A stretch of DNA of 64,000 nt from positions 9,006,874 to 9,070,873 of the forward strand of contig OZ005607.1 of the NCBI GenBank assembly GCA_963930655.1, in the 5' to 3' direction. A model generated the notes under the pieces. It saw only the letters and a list, made by a program, of their open reading frames with translations, did no database searches and was not told the origin of the DNA. The position numbers were made by a program, and so were the translations under genes. Shown piece by piece: positions 35,529-47,968 of this stretch (its first letter is position 1; each line of letters opens with the position of its first letter). The DNA comes from Myrica gale. Its lineage: Eukaryota; Streptophyta; Magnoliopsida; Fagales; Myricaceae.

Positions 35529-37703
35529 GAACTTAGTGATAAGCTATCAGCTTCTGGCTGTATAAGAGAAAAATGCATACCCCCCGTTCTGGATGGTCGA
35601 TGGATGTAGATATCTGAGGTTGCTGACAAAAGGAGGTGATGCTGTTTCTCTGTTACCTTTTGTTTGGAGTATAGTTGTAAATAGTGTTTCTGAGAGAAGC
35701 TGATGTAGGAGGCAAGCTTTCGATGCACACATAAGCTGAGTCAAGGTTAATTTCACCTGCTATATATATATTAGTGTTAATGAATATGGTAGCAGTCTAT
35801 ATGCTTCCTTACGCATTTCAAGTGTGTTCTATGTCAGATTTTCCATGAGTTTTCTGTGTATTTGTACTTGGGATGTGGTGGACTACAGAAACTGCATAAG
35901 GTCTGAGGCTCGAGCAGGCCGCAGGGACCTAGAGTAAAATTAGTCTTCTTTTCTATTTGTTGGGTCTTCAAAAAGAGAGAAGAAAACTCGAACCCTATTC
36001 CGCCAAATTGCATTGATCGCAGGCTCCCAAAAGTAGAGAAAAATGTACCGGCTAGAGAACGTAACTGATCCACAATGCGAATGAGGACAGTAGCTTTCGA
36101 GTTTCATGGCTGTCCATTCCACCAAACCGCATTGTTTATTTGGGCATATTGGGCCTATTCAGAAATTACAGCGCACAAAACGTTGGACCTAAAGCGGATA
36201 AAGATACGTGCGGAATATATTTTGTCCGTTTAGTACTAGATAAAATTTTATAATCTTGGTGTTTATTATTTTTTAAATTTTTATAATAATAATAGTTTGG
36301 GGTATTAAGTGGGAGACATTTTATACTTGGAGGGTATGAAGTGTATTCATCCCTCTATTTTGTGTGTATATATATTTTATGATTGTGACTTCCAACTGAC
36401 AAAAAATGGATTCCAACAATTTACTTAAAAAAAGTTTCTGTATCATAGCAATGGAAATGCTAAGTTTTTTTGCGTAAGCAAAAAGGGGGAGGGGGCCAGC
36501 CAACATAGCAACTCTCTCTGGGCGTGACCATTGGAGCATCTATGCTACAGAATATCTGGTTTGAGCCATAATTACTGTCCGCTGGGCGAGTCTGTCACCA
36601 CAGCACCAACAAGATCACAAGCCAATCTCACTCTATCTACTAGGCCCAGGGTCAGATTTTACTTTTGTAAGCGATTTCAACTTATTTTAATTGGCACTTC
36701 TGTAGAAGTCTAACGCATGTCATCAATTTTTCTTTCTGATCTAACGCATGTCATCAAATGATAGGACTAAGAAACCTAAATAAACCTCCCTTCTAAGTTT
36801 TAACCTCTTCAACACCTAAAGTTATCTTCGAAGTTTAACCCTCACTTTGATAGACTTTAGCCGCGACTCATCCTCCATCAACCTAGCGGCAGTCCCTCTT
36901 GAAGAGTTTGGAGAAGCCACTTGGGTTGAGTACTGGGGTCCCAAAAGTGGAACCCCCCATCAAGTTGGCGCTGCCGACCCACTTCATATTTGGAGAAAGA
37001 TTGGGGAGAAGTCCATCACGTTTCAGCTTCCCACAAGTAAAAAGCTCATAAAGTTCCACGCAATGAAAACAAAGCATATGCATCCACGCGTGCCTCCCTC
37101 ACCTTCAACTCTTTTATCTTTTCTTAAGATAGTTCGGCCATAGCTGGTGGAAATCATCAAGCTACTCGACTACGAGTTCATATTAGCTATAATTCCTCTT
37201 CTATATCAGTTTTTTTTTTCTTGAGTTGGTTATTGCAAGTTGTGCCCCGAATAAAATACTGCCCCACAGACCACAATCACCGACAATATCCTCAATAGTT
37301 TGAATTTCCTCTTTTCTTTCTTTTTGGAAAAGGACACAAATAAAAATAATACATCAAACCAATACATGTGAAGAAAGATACACCCCCACCTAAATGGGTA
37401 CCAAAAATAAAATATACCACCCCAAGCTGGACGAAAAAGGACAGCTTCCTGTTATCATACAACAGCACTTGCATCTCTGTTTTCCAAGCTATTTTCAAAA
37501 GTCAGACATTGAAAGGCACCCCAACATTCAGGCGTTCTTCGTTACAAGCTCACCAGGAAACTGTCAACAGAAGGTTGATTGAAACATTAGCTGCAATATG
37601 ATCTGTACAGTTGCTAGGCAGATATATGTATATGCTCAATCTCATGAGATCCTTGTCATGGGACTTTTAGTAGAATGAGCAGGTAAATTCTAATATTGCA
37701 TTT
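35529..37703. other. Intergenic region between convergent kinase genes
   Basis: It includes the 3' UTRs of both kinases. The plus-strand frame 36847-37143 and its antisense have no recognisable homology. No transposon ends were identified. Confidence 0.5.
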
Positions 37704-40498
37704 TCAAGCATAAAGAGGGGAAGCAGAAGGCCGGGGATAAGCAGCAGGGATTTTTCCCTGGAGGGCTTCATCTGCACTTCGTCTTCGAACCCTGGGACCA
37801 TTACTTGAATGGTTCTGAATTGCTTCAGTGCCCTTTGCGTCCGGGAGTTGCTCCAATCCTTTTACAACCTCTTCCATGGTCGGCCTGAACTTGGCTTCAG
37901 TGGATAGGCAGCGCGCTGCAAGGGTTGCTACCTTAAAGGCACCTTCCATTGTATATTGCCCTTCAAGACGACTGTCTAGGATACGAAAGATCTTGCGTTT
38001 ATTTGTCAGGGAGGGTTTAGCCCATTCCACCAAATTGTGCTCTCCAGATGGTCGATTCTTATCAACTGCTCTCTGACCAGACAACATTTCAAGTAGTACC
38101 ACCCCAAAACTATAGACATCACTTCTGGTAGTAAGATGACCTACCATCGGTTCAAAAAGAGAAAAAAATGAAGCAATTATCAGAAAAGCATAAATAGATC
38201 AACAATAATATGAGGAATCTAGATTTTTTTTTTGATAAGTAATATGAGGAATCTAGATTGAAGAGTGGATAACCAAAGAAAATAGGAAGGAATATTAGTT
38301 GCATGGTCTATAAACAATTGGCACTGTAAAAATAATAAGGGAAAGTCAATCAGTAGAGAACATGAGAATAATGTAAATAACTAATACCTGTGGCTAAATA
38401 CTCGGGAGCAGCATATCCATATGTCCCCATAACCCTGGTAGAGACATGACTTTTATCCCCTGTTGGCCCATCCTTGGCCAACCCAAAGTCAGAAAGCTTT
38501 GCGTTGTACTTCTGTGATTGCATCAGAAAAGAAACTCTTAGACAGCAGCAGAAAGGTAAAAACTCCCCCAAATTCATCACAAGAAACCATATAACAGAAG
38601 TAAACATGCCCTACTAGACAAGTCACATACTGAATCAAGTAGAATATTGGAAGTCTTGAAATCCCGATATATAACTTGTGTTTCAGCACTATGAAGAAAG
38701 GCAAGGCCCTTTGCAGCACCAAGAGCAACCTTCAGACGGAGGTTCCACGAAAGAGGTTGGAAATAAGAACCCCCTGGTGCACCCACAAGTATTAATTTTT
38801 TCATTTACCCAACATGACTAACGCTCTTTAATACAAATGTGTGAAGAGATTGATTACAAAAAACTCACTCCTGAATAAATGATTTTCCAAGCTGCCACGA
38901 GGCATGAATTCATACACCAGGAGCCGATGTTCATCCTCCAAGCAATAGCCAATCAATCTCACGAGATGTTGATGATAAAGTTGTCCCAGATAATTCACTT
39001 CTGCCTGTAGGATCACAGAAATCAGAAGAGAAGGAAATCAGTGCACTTGATTAGTGATGACAATAAGCCAATTCTCTATTTTTGAAAAAGATTAGAAAGA
39101 AGCTAAAACTCGACTCACCAACCACTCCCTGTGACCTTGATAACTTTCTTGATTAAGCCTTTTCACAGCTATAACTGTTCCAGTGCCAGGCTTGGCAGCA
39201 GCAAATGTATGTTTGTCAATCCACCCCTTAAAAACTGAACCAAAACCACCTTCTCCTAACACACTATCAGGACGGAAATTCCTGGTTGCCATTTTGAGTT
39301 CGGCCAAAGTAAAGCTCTTTACATTGGATGATTGCAAGATCTCACCCTCACTCCGTGGAGTTGGAGGCACTGAAACTGATGACCCTTTGCTACTTGCACC
39401 GCTAAAATCATTCCCATCAGTGCTAACATATTTTGAATTTGCCCCTGCACAAGCAAATGCATAGTCTACATAAATAATTTGTCACCGCACTTACATAACA
39501 AACTACCCAGGAGTTTCTGTATTCAATCTCTTCCTCTCGAGGATGATATCAGAAATTGAAAAGCCCAGAAATATGTGACCAACAAAGTCTTCACTATGAT
39601 TTCACACAGTTAGGTAGCCACCTTATCTTTGCCGAGTACAAACACCATATTACAAGAGTATTCAATAACTAAAACACATGCACAGAAAGCACCGTTTTGT
39701 GAAGCATCTCAGCCAACAAATGTCACCAATGAGGTCGCCAAGAGACCAAAGGAAATTTTTAACTGCAGGATCCCAAATTTTTCGCTTTTCCCGGTCCTTT
39801 TACACTTAAAAACTGAAGTTTACTGAGCAGACAATTTTGGCCAATGCATAATTGGGCTGACTAATTATTACGTTGCAACACAACTTAAAAAAAAATCGAA
39901 TTCCCTTTCTTTCCGGGCAAATATAAGAAACCAAACAAAGCAAAGAAAAAAACAGACAACGACTACCGTGTCGAGGATATCCAGATTTTGCAGGATAACT
40001 GCCAACAGTAAATACAAAGAGGCCAATGTTCTAACAAACTAAACCTACCCAGGAAAAGGAATAAGTAAATCGTCAAAGAAATGGACAATTCCTAGCTGAA
40101 CAGAATTCCAAATTTAAGGACAAATCCATCTCACCTGAACAGGAATTCATCCATTCCCCACGTGTCTCCAGGAAAAAAAAAAGTGAACAAAAAGGATGTT
40201 GGAGAAATTCACTCCGCAAATCAAGATTTTAGGAAAGAGAAATAACGCAGAACAACTTATCCAAAAAAGAAAGAAAGAAAGAACGCAGAACAAAATAGCA
40301 TTTCGAATAGTATACAAATTACAAAGGATAAATTCGAAAAAAAAAACCCATCAATTTCTGTGCGATCAGTTTAACTACACAGCGAAATCCAGGAATAGAT
40401 ACAAAACTATAGAGGTGTTTAAAGAATAAATGCAAAATCTGAGGACCTGTATTACATGGGCTCTCAGCTTTAATCCGGGCGCTCAAGCAAATCCCCAT
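37704..40498 (-). CDS. PBS1-like receptor-like cytoplasmic kinase (APK1A/APK1B type), six exons
   Basis: Minus-strand exons: 40498-40447, 39444-39119, 39004-38869, 38773-38631, 38511-38388, 38140-37704, all GT-AG. Together they are 1218 nt, coding for 405 aa with no interruption. The start at 40498 gives [10 protein letters not shown], with Gly2 for N-myristoylation and Cys4 for palmitoylation; the Met three codons upstream would lose this. Kinase motifs: GEGGFG 81-86, K112, YRDFK with D209, DFG 227-229, APE 254-256. The tail [11 protein letters not shown] is a signature of the APK1/NAK group. These kinases act at the plasma membrane on Ser/Thr (some also Tyr) in immune and developmental signalling. 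Intron 1 is about 1 kb, between a tiny myristoylation exon and the rest, as in relatives. Confidence 0.95.
38206..38258 (-). mobile_element. 15-bp retroposition scar with a 19-bp target duplication
   Basis: TAATATGAGGAATCTAGAT occurs at 38206-38224 and 38240-38258. Between them is only TTTTTTTTTGATAAG. On the minus strand this is CTTATC plus a poly-A tail, the typical 3' terminus of a plant LINE. It lies in an intron of the kinase gene. Confidence 0.85.
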
Positions 40499-41039
40499 GA
40501 AAGCCAACTAGCTTTTGATTTCTCTTCCTGCAGATAAAGAGAAACTAAGACCCTCAGCTGCACCAAAGTTGGAAAGAAAGAAACCTGAACAGTAAAACGA
40601 AGCAGATCTGAGTATGGAAACTCCAGCTTTTCTCCGAAAAAGAAAAAAAGTTAGGTCTCGTCAAAAGAAAAATAACCCTCTCCCATCGATCGCTCTTCAC
40701 TTCAACTTAATTTACATCAAATAAACGAAATAGATAACAGGAAAGCAAAAGACAGAAAATCGTGAACACCCACTTAAGGAATTGGAAAACCCACCTCCCT
40801 TTCAGCGAAGGACCCCTACTTTTGCACAGAGGTAGGGTCTAGCGGGCTTTCAGTCTCCTGTAGCACTCTGGTGGCTGAGAAGCTCAGAGAGAGCTTTCCC
40901 CAAAGAAACAAGCTGACAAGGATTCAACCGAAGCTTAAGCTTTGACTGCAATATAGGTAGAGAGAGATAGAGGAGGGAAGGTGCGGGTGAACTGCATTAA
41001 TGGCGGGCTGGTCCCGCTCCTTGGCTCAACGGCTTTATA
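40499..41039 (-). promoter_or_regulatory. 5' UTR and core promoter of the APK1-like kinase
   Basis: On the minus strand, TATAAAG at 41039-41033 is followed by leader sequence that runs about 530 bp to the ATG. Pyrimidine-rich (CT) sequence flanks the TATA box upstream (41040-41065). No competing coding frame is seen. Confidence 0.5.
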
Positions 41040-41793
41040 CTCTCTCTCTCTGTTCCTCCCTCCCACCTTCTTTTAGAGTCAAGTCAGAACAGACAAGGCT
41101 GCACAGCACTGCTAATTATTTCTCGGCCGTTATTTGAAATTCACCCCAAAAAAAAAAAAAGATGGCTAGCTTGTCCGCTACAGTGCTACTGCTGGCTTCG
41201 GTGCAATTGACGATGAACCCGCTTGGCTTAGCAGCTTTCAAACCAGCCTAATTTCTTCTTTGTTTGGACTATTCGCATCAGATCCGGACCCCATTTAGGT
41301 GTCATAGACAAAAATATGACAGGATACGCGACTGTACGTGGACCAATGGACCGGCACTGCCCATAAAAGATGCTCATGGGCATCAATCGTTGTACGTCTC
41401 TTTTTAACTCCCTACTTGGGTTTCTCCGGCGACAGTGATAAATTTTTGAGGATTTTTTTTTACCTTTTATACTGTAGAATTTGATGCCATGGATCTTATC
41501 CGTTTTAGTTTATTAGTTTCCAATTAAATAATTGACAACTAATTTTTTTTATTTTCATGATCTTTAGACTTATTTCCTTTTATTTGGTGGAGTGGAAAAC
41601 ATAAGTTGAGTCAGAATTTTGAATCAGAGAGATTTTAAATAATAATTTGATGAAATTAAAAATGTGATAATATTAACATCATCTAATCTAAAGGTTAAAC
41701 GATTTTGGACATATTAAATTAAATAGCTAATTTAAATTTATTAATTAAAAATTGAATTTCAAATTATGATAAACTAACTTTTTAGTCTAAGGA
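41040..41793. other. Intergenic region upstream of the APK1-like kinase
   Basis: AT-rich, with no gene or definite repeat recognised. Confidence 0.4.
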
Positions 41794-42172
41794 TTTATGT
41801 TTGTAAAAGTATTTTAGGATACAAATGAATTGCAACAAAATTCACAAAATGAACATTCAAAATCTCAAAAAATTCTACACAAACACAAAAAACTTTACAC
41901 AAACTTCAACAAATTTTTACACAAACTCAAAATTTTAAAAAAAAAAAAAACTGTCTCCATACTTTTTCGTCACTCTAATATTTTTTATTGAAAAATTACA
42001 CCAAATCATCTCTCTCCATATATTTACAAAGTCCAATAAAAATTAAATATCTTTAAAAATTTTCACTAACTTTTAATTATATAAAAACCTATAAAACTCA
42101 CATCTACATAAATATTCGCAATTATATAAAAATTCCTAAAAAATTTAGAATTCCTTAAAAAAACTACATGCT
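41794..42172 (+). mobile_element. AT-rich MITE (family B), third copy
   Basis: Collinear with 30922-31312: GTAAAAGTATTTTAGGATAC, CAAAATCTCAAAAAATTCTA, AAAATTAAATATCTTTAAAA, CCTATAAAACTCACATCTAC. The right terminus is diverged and no target duplication is clear. Confidence 0.6.
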
Positions 42173-42540
42173 AATTATGAATAAATAGAATGAGAAGTTC
42201 ATGTCGATAAAAATTGAATAGCTTCGTCAAAGAACGATTTTGGGTGCATCAATTAGGAAACTTCAATTATCTTCTGCAGCCACAAAAAGAAGTCTGAAGT
42301 GTTAGAGAATATAATTCAAATAATAAAATCTTCGTCTTCTTATTAGTTTAAATTTTTGGGATGAGTGGTTCGAGACCTGACTTCGCACTTCACCCTAATT
42401 TCAATTAAATATTGCACGTGTTGAGTCTTTCAATTAAAAGAGAATCTAATACACGTGAGGAGAGTGTTATAGAATATAATTTAAATAATAAAAAATTTAT
42501 CTTTATATTGACTTACGCTTTCTGAGCTTATATAAAAAAG

Positions 42541-42770
42541 GGTATAAATGCAAAATTGATCCCTGTGCTATACGCAAAAATCGATTTAGTCCATGTGATA
42601 TGAAAAACATCAATTTAGTCCCTGTGATTTTAAAAAGTGATAAAATCAGTCCATGATGGAGGACCAATAATAAACGAAAATAGAATCACAGAGACTAAAT
42701 CGATATTTTCATATCACAAGGACTAAAACGATTTTTACGTATAGCACATAGATATTTTGCATTTATTACA
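42541..42770. mobile_element. Fold-back MITE with long inverted arms
   Basis: The left arm (GTATAAATGCAAAATTGATC ... AATCGATTTAGTCC) pairs with the right arm (GGACTAAAACGATTTTTACG ... ATATTTTGCATTTATTAC) for about 95 bp. The whole unit can form a hairpin. Target duplications were not resolved. Confidence 0.75.
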
Positions 42771-44520
42771 AAAAAAAAGACTTGCGATTTTTGAAATGAC
42801 AGTAGATTCACGCGAAGGTGGGTGGTGGCCTTTTTTTTTTTTCTAAATAGAAGGTGGGTGGTGGCCAACGAGTGAGTTTCCTGCTTTAATTTATGGCCGC
42901 GTGGCTGACGCGGGGGGTCAGCCATGTGCCCGTGACAGGCCTCTTTCGTGATTAGAGAGGATAGCGTACGACAAGTCTTGTGGAAACTCCAATAAAGACA
43001 AAAGAGCTCTCGTACCTGGAAAGTGAAGACCTCGGCACCTCGAGTGTCAAGACCATCATGCATCAATTTCAAGGTTTATTATAAACTTAAGTGTGGATAT
43101 ATGTGTTCAAAGTTTATCTTTGTATTAACTGAGTACGACTTTGTTGGTCTGTTGCAATGAGATTTCTCTTCATTATTTTTTTTTCAAAAATACCATATAT
43201 TTCAAAAACAAGTTTGAAAATCTATATACTCTTTGGACAGCATTGTTCCTGATCAACATCCAAAATAAAAATGGTATTTCTTATGAGAAATTTTATTTTA
43301 ACGGGTAATTAGACACTAATTAGAGCCAAACTTTTTTGGACACATTGTCTTACTCGTTCCTGGTGTAAAAGCAAGCCACACTTATTAAGACTCGTTATTT
43401 AGAGTTCATCGAGCATAATCTTAAATTAATATCAACCCTCTCAATTCATAAGTATCTCTCATCAATTGAATCTTTTTCTCTTGATCATTACAAACAAAAT
43501 AAACCACCCATAATTGTATAGTTGAGAAGAATCTCTTAAATAATCCTGTTGAACCTCTTCAACACGCATAGGTTACAACAGGCACCCATTAACAAAACAT
43601 ATTGGATAATCCGGGTTAGTTTATCCAATTGTCGTCAAGTTCAAAACCTTTTTTTCTCTAATCATGTTAAATATTCCTATTGTCATTACACCAAAAATAA
43701 TTTCATAAAAGAACGTGATTTTGTTTTTAAGGTAATAAAAGAAGGCGTGTACTAGTCTCGTACTTTGCCCGTGAAAAGTACATATAAAACGTTCGGACAC
43801 CCCCAACCCGCAATACATGAGTGTCACTTAATTGAGAACACTTAATTGTGGTTCGAACTTAGAACGTCACTTAATTGAGAACACTTAGTTGTGATTCGAA
43901 CTTAGAACGTCCGAGTTTACTACTCGCAATAGGACTCGTCCAGCACCAGAGACGAAGCCAATGGAGCTAGCGGGGCTATGCCCCCAACCCTCCAAAAGCT
44001 CCTAAAAAAAGAGCATATTTTTTATCCATTTTTAATAACATTTTTGAAATATTTTATTTATTTGGCCCCTAATTTTTTTTTAACTAATTGGCCTTCCCAA
44101 TATTTAATTATTGCCTTAGTCGTGGCTAGCACTAGGTTAGGCTTTTTGCATTGCATACAGCTGCAACTATTGCAATTTTGCTTGCTTTTGTCGCTCTTGG
44201 AGGGACCGGCTCAAAATCAACTTGTTTCTTTCCCGTTACGGTTTCCACCCTTTGCATACCATTTTTGAAAAGCAACCATTTCCACAAAAAAAAGTATGAG
44301 GTCGGAAAGGCAATGCCATTTTCCTTTTCTATGATTTTGCAAATCTGGGAAACCAAACAAGCCCGTGACATATACCTAACCATTGTAACCGACGCTCAAT
44401 TGGGTGTAATCCAAAATCTCACTTTTTCATGCCCAAATGACGTATTATCTTCTCTAGGGCTTGCGTAGATGTAAACCCATGTTACCCATCACCTAGTCCC
44501 CCCACCCATGATGTCAACAA
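42771..44520. other. Gene-free stretch with a 43-bp tandem repeat
   Basis: GTCACTTAATTGAGAACACT starts at 43823 and 43866, a two-copy repeat of 43 bp. No gene is recognised; the frames near 43978-44468 lack homology or codon support. Confidence 0.5.
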
Positions 44521-44525
44521 GTCCG

Positions 44526-44878
44526 TATTAGAATTTACACAATATGTGAAAGGTGAGCCTAACTCAACTCCAAAAGACGCCTTGAGGAGTGAGGGATGTC
44601 ACAACCTTATAAGGAGCACATTGACTAGTTTCTCTAGCAATGTAGGACTTCCAACACGCCCCCTCACGTGTGGAGGGAGGGCATCCAAGCCAACACGTGG
44701 AAACGGGTGACGGTGGACCACAAACTAGGAATTTTGCTCCGATACCATATTAGAATTTACACAATATGTGAAAGGTGGGTCTAACTCAACTCCAAAAGAC
44801 GCCTTGAGGAGTGAGGGATGTCACAACCTTATAAGGAGCACATTGACTAGTTTCTCTAGCAATGTGGGACTTCCAACA
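44526..44878 (-). mobile_element. 353-bp TRIM retrotransposon with 131-bp LTRs
   Basis: Near-identical 131-bp repeats lie at 44526-44656 and 44748-44878. On the minus strand they begin TGTTGGAAGTCC and end ATTCTAATA. Next to the right copy, TGGTATCGGAGC (minus strand, 44747-44736) matches the initiator-Met tRNA primer-binding site. Before the left copy, GTGAGGGGGCG is a polypurine tract. GTCCG flanks the element at 44521-44525 and 44879-44883. There is no coding capacity, as usual for terminal-repeat elements in miniature, which move using proteins from other retrotransposons. Confidence 0.95.
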
Positions 44879-44883
44879 GTCCG

Positions 44884-46460
44884 ATCATCACAACCGTTGA
44901 ATACATCCTCTTGTTCCTCATCAGCCGTTCACTAATCACCCTACCTATTTTGATTTTTGCCTAATAATGGTGGGTTTATTTTGTAAAATTTTAGGTATTG
45001 AGTTTAATGAAAAAGTGAAGAGAGGTAAATTTTTATATTTTTTATAATAAAAAATAATGATTTGATGGAGAAAAGAGATTATATTATAATATTTTATTAT
45101 GTTAAAAATTTTAGAGATAATAAAAAATAATGATTTGATGGAGAAAAGAGATTATATTATAATATTTTATTATGTTAAAAATTTTAGAGAGTATAAAATT
45201 TGACACCACAAATGCAGCCTAAAAAGTCCAACCTACGATAAAAACAAAGTAAATAAAAAGAAGTCCAAGACCCTTGCCAGTTGCCACATACATGTTTATC
45301 CAAGCATTGGGCTAGCTCAAGATCCGGGTTGTTCTGGGGGAGGTAGCGGGTGAGCCAATGGCGACCTACTAAACGGCTTCTGGCGGAAGATTATTAGATG
45401 ATTAGTCCCTATAAAATTACTCTATTTCAATCCATGTGCCTCTTGGGCCCCGCTCGTATGATAATGACCTCTGTGTACGGTACGTCTGAGTTTCCTTTTG
45501 CTTCTTCTCAGGGGTACGTGTCTGGAAATTTTAAAGGAATATTATATATTGTAATAATCTAAGGCGACAACTTAATCCAGAAATTAAGGGCATTGGTCAA
45601 AGAGGGTGTGCTATTTGCAAACGAGATTGCCGGGGGGTTCCGTACAGATTTATATTTATAGTAGGACAACTTAAAATGTACACTAAAGTATAGGAGTTCG
45701 AGGGAGGGCTAAGGTGATTAATTCTAGAGGTCCTAGCTAGGCCTCGAGGCATGTGGTAACAGGAATCTAAAAATTAGGTCAGCTCTTTGGTATGAGATGA
45801 TGAAAGTGAATGAACTATAAATATATTTTATCCATGTGGGACTAGCTAGTTGGATTTATTAGGTTTATAAACATCCACATGATCAGTGCAGAAATATTTC
45901 AAAGCTTTGGTTGGAATAAACAAATCAGGGTGTCACCCTGTTGGTGAAGGAACTTGATCTTGACCCTTTAGTTTGTAGGAGTTTATCATGATCAGGCAGC
46001 AGACAAGAAAAAGAAAATAAGAAAACAATTGCCCTAGCACCTATGTGTTGAAATCTTGCATGTGCTTTTTATTTACCATGCTTAGCCTTAGGGTTACATG
46101 AAAGGAAGCTTCGTGCATGCGACTGTAAGAGGTTGCAAGCTGCAGCCCAGTTGTTAAATGAAACGCGAGTCAAAGTCAGAGGGATCGGGAGGGGAGACAT
46201 ATTGTTCGTAAGTTTCTAGATAGTGAAACTCTGACTGGTGCAAGATAAAAGACAGTAAGCTGCCGGCCGGGAACGGTAATGCACCTAAATTAAGTTCTGA
46301 AAATTCTTCTGAAGCCGTCATCATGGAAACAAAGAATTACTGCTACAGCTAGCCTACAAGCACAGACGTGGTCTTCCGCCCAATAGTGTTGATTAAAGAG
46401 AAGTGAGAAAGCTTTGAGACCCCACAAATCATGCAAAAGCATAATGACACCCATCTCGAC
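44884..46460. other. Gene-free stretch with a 73-bp tandem repeat
   Basis: ATAATAAAAAATAATGATTT starts at 45044 and 45117, a two-copy, nearly identical repeat ending near 45189. Nothing else is recognised. Confidence 0.5.
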
Positions 46461-46468
46461 CCATATCA

Positions 46469-46966
46469 CAGGGTTGTCCCAAAAAAAAAACTGGTCGGAT
46501 CGGTCAATTCGGACCGATTTTAGCCAATTCGGTCCCGAACCGGATCGATTTTGGACAATTCGGACCGAGACCGGTATACTCCGGTCCGGTTCTGGATTAT
46601 CCATATGAAAAATCAGAACTAAACCGGAGTATACCGGTTTGGAGTATACCACTCCAAACCGGTATACTCCATATCATAGGGTTGTCCAAAAAACCGGTCG
46701 GATCGGCCAATCCGGGTCGAAATCGAATCGATTTTAGCCAATCCGGTCCGATTCTGAGTTACCCATATGAAAAATCAAAACTAGACAGGAGTATACCACT
46801 TCAAACCGGTAACCGGCCCAAAATGTCGTAGCCCAAACCGGACCGGTGAAATCGGGGACCGGACTGGACCGATTCGATCCGGTCCGGTATACACACTTCA
46901 CGAAATGGCTGGTTTGGTCGGCTGGACCGAACCGAACCAGACCGAACCGGCCAATGGACAACCCTA
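46469..46966. mobile_element. Tandem pair of CCGGT-rich hAT MITE units
   Basis: CCATATCA occurs three times: 46461-46468, 46669-46676 and 46967-46974. The first is followed by CAGGGTTGTCC, the second by TAGGGTTGTCC, and the third is preceded by GGACAACCCTA. The unit 46677-46966 thus has inverted TAGGGTTGTCC ends and an 8-bp duplication. The unit 46469-46668 is a partial second copy sharing the left end and the left target site. The interior is full of CGGTCCGG/AACCGG motifs. The ends match the TAGGGTTGT terminus of the 9.9-kb hAT element. Confidence 0.85.
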
Positions 46967-47122
46967 CCATATCATTTAGTAGTACTCTCTTGAAGGAAAT
47001 GCCACACGTACGATCGGATGGATGGCAATATATGGTTTCCAACAAGTTTTACTCGTAAAAGTAGTGATTCCACTCTATCATGTACAGTTCTAGCAAAAAC
47101 GGAAAGTCTGTTAGTAACTTAT

Positions 47123-47318
47123 GGTATGTTTGGGACCCAATAATTTGGGCCCAAAAATTTAAGTTTAATAATAAAAAATTTATCACATAATTTATTATTA
47201 TTATAATACTTATTAAAAATCTGTTCTCTTCACTTTTTCACCAACTCCCATAACATATATTTACTTTATAATATTTCCCAAATCCCAACACCCAAAATTT
47301 TCACCCTCAAACATATCC
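47123..47318. mobile_element. MITE-like inverted repeat
   Basis: The left end is GGTATGTTTGGGACCCAATA and the reverse of the right end is GGATATGTTTGAGGGTGAAA. Inner arms also match weakly. No convincing target duplication was found. Confidence 0.5.
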
Positions 47319-47968
47319 AGTATCACTAGTTTTGATACATCGACTTTCAGTTGTGTTAGATTTGTAAAATTTTAATTTTTTAAAATTTTGATATATTAAA
47401 ATAATTATAATATAATTTTTCTTTATTAAATTATTATTATTATTTTAAAAATATAAAAAGTTATTTAAATAATTTCTCTTTATTTTTTAACTTTATAATT
47501 AGAGTTTAGAAAAGCAGATTTTAGGGTTTATATGGACGAGGTAGATATAAATATGGAGGATAAATCAATAATGGCAGAAACCTCCCCGTAAGGGGAAGGG
47601 ATTTGATGTGTCTGCAGAAGTCAAACTTTTAGTCCTAACCATGATCATTGGGTGTAAGAAATCAAGCTTTTCAAGTGCTCGAAATTATACTGTGGGGGGA
47701 GCATGATGACCAGTACACAGCTTACAGCCTAGCTAGTGGCTGTTGACTTTCTTAAGCATATAGACATTGTGTTACTCTCGGTCCATCAACTAATAATTGT
47801 CGAGAAGTAACAAAAAATTAAGGAAACTAAACACGAATCTTGTAAAGAGGAGAATAAACAAAATATCGAAGGAACCCACAATCGCTACTGACAAGTAGAG
47901 AACACTGTTTGGCGCACTCAAAACAGTAAAAAAGTAATCATTTTCTCGGCCAATATAAGATCGTCTAA

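Noticed and set aside
36847..37143. 98-codon plus-strand frame between the kinases
   Set aside because: No recognisable domain. The antisense frame is equally open, so coding is not supported.
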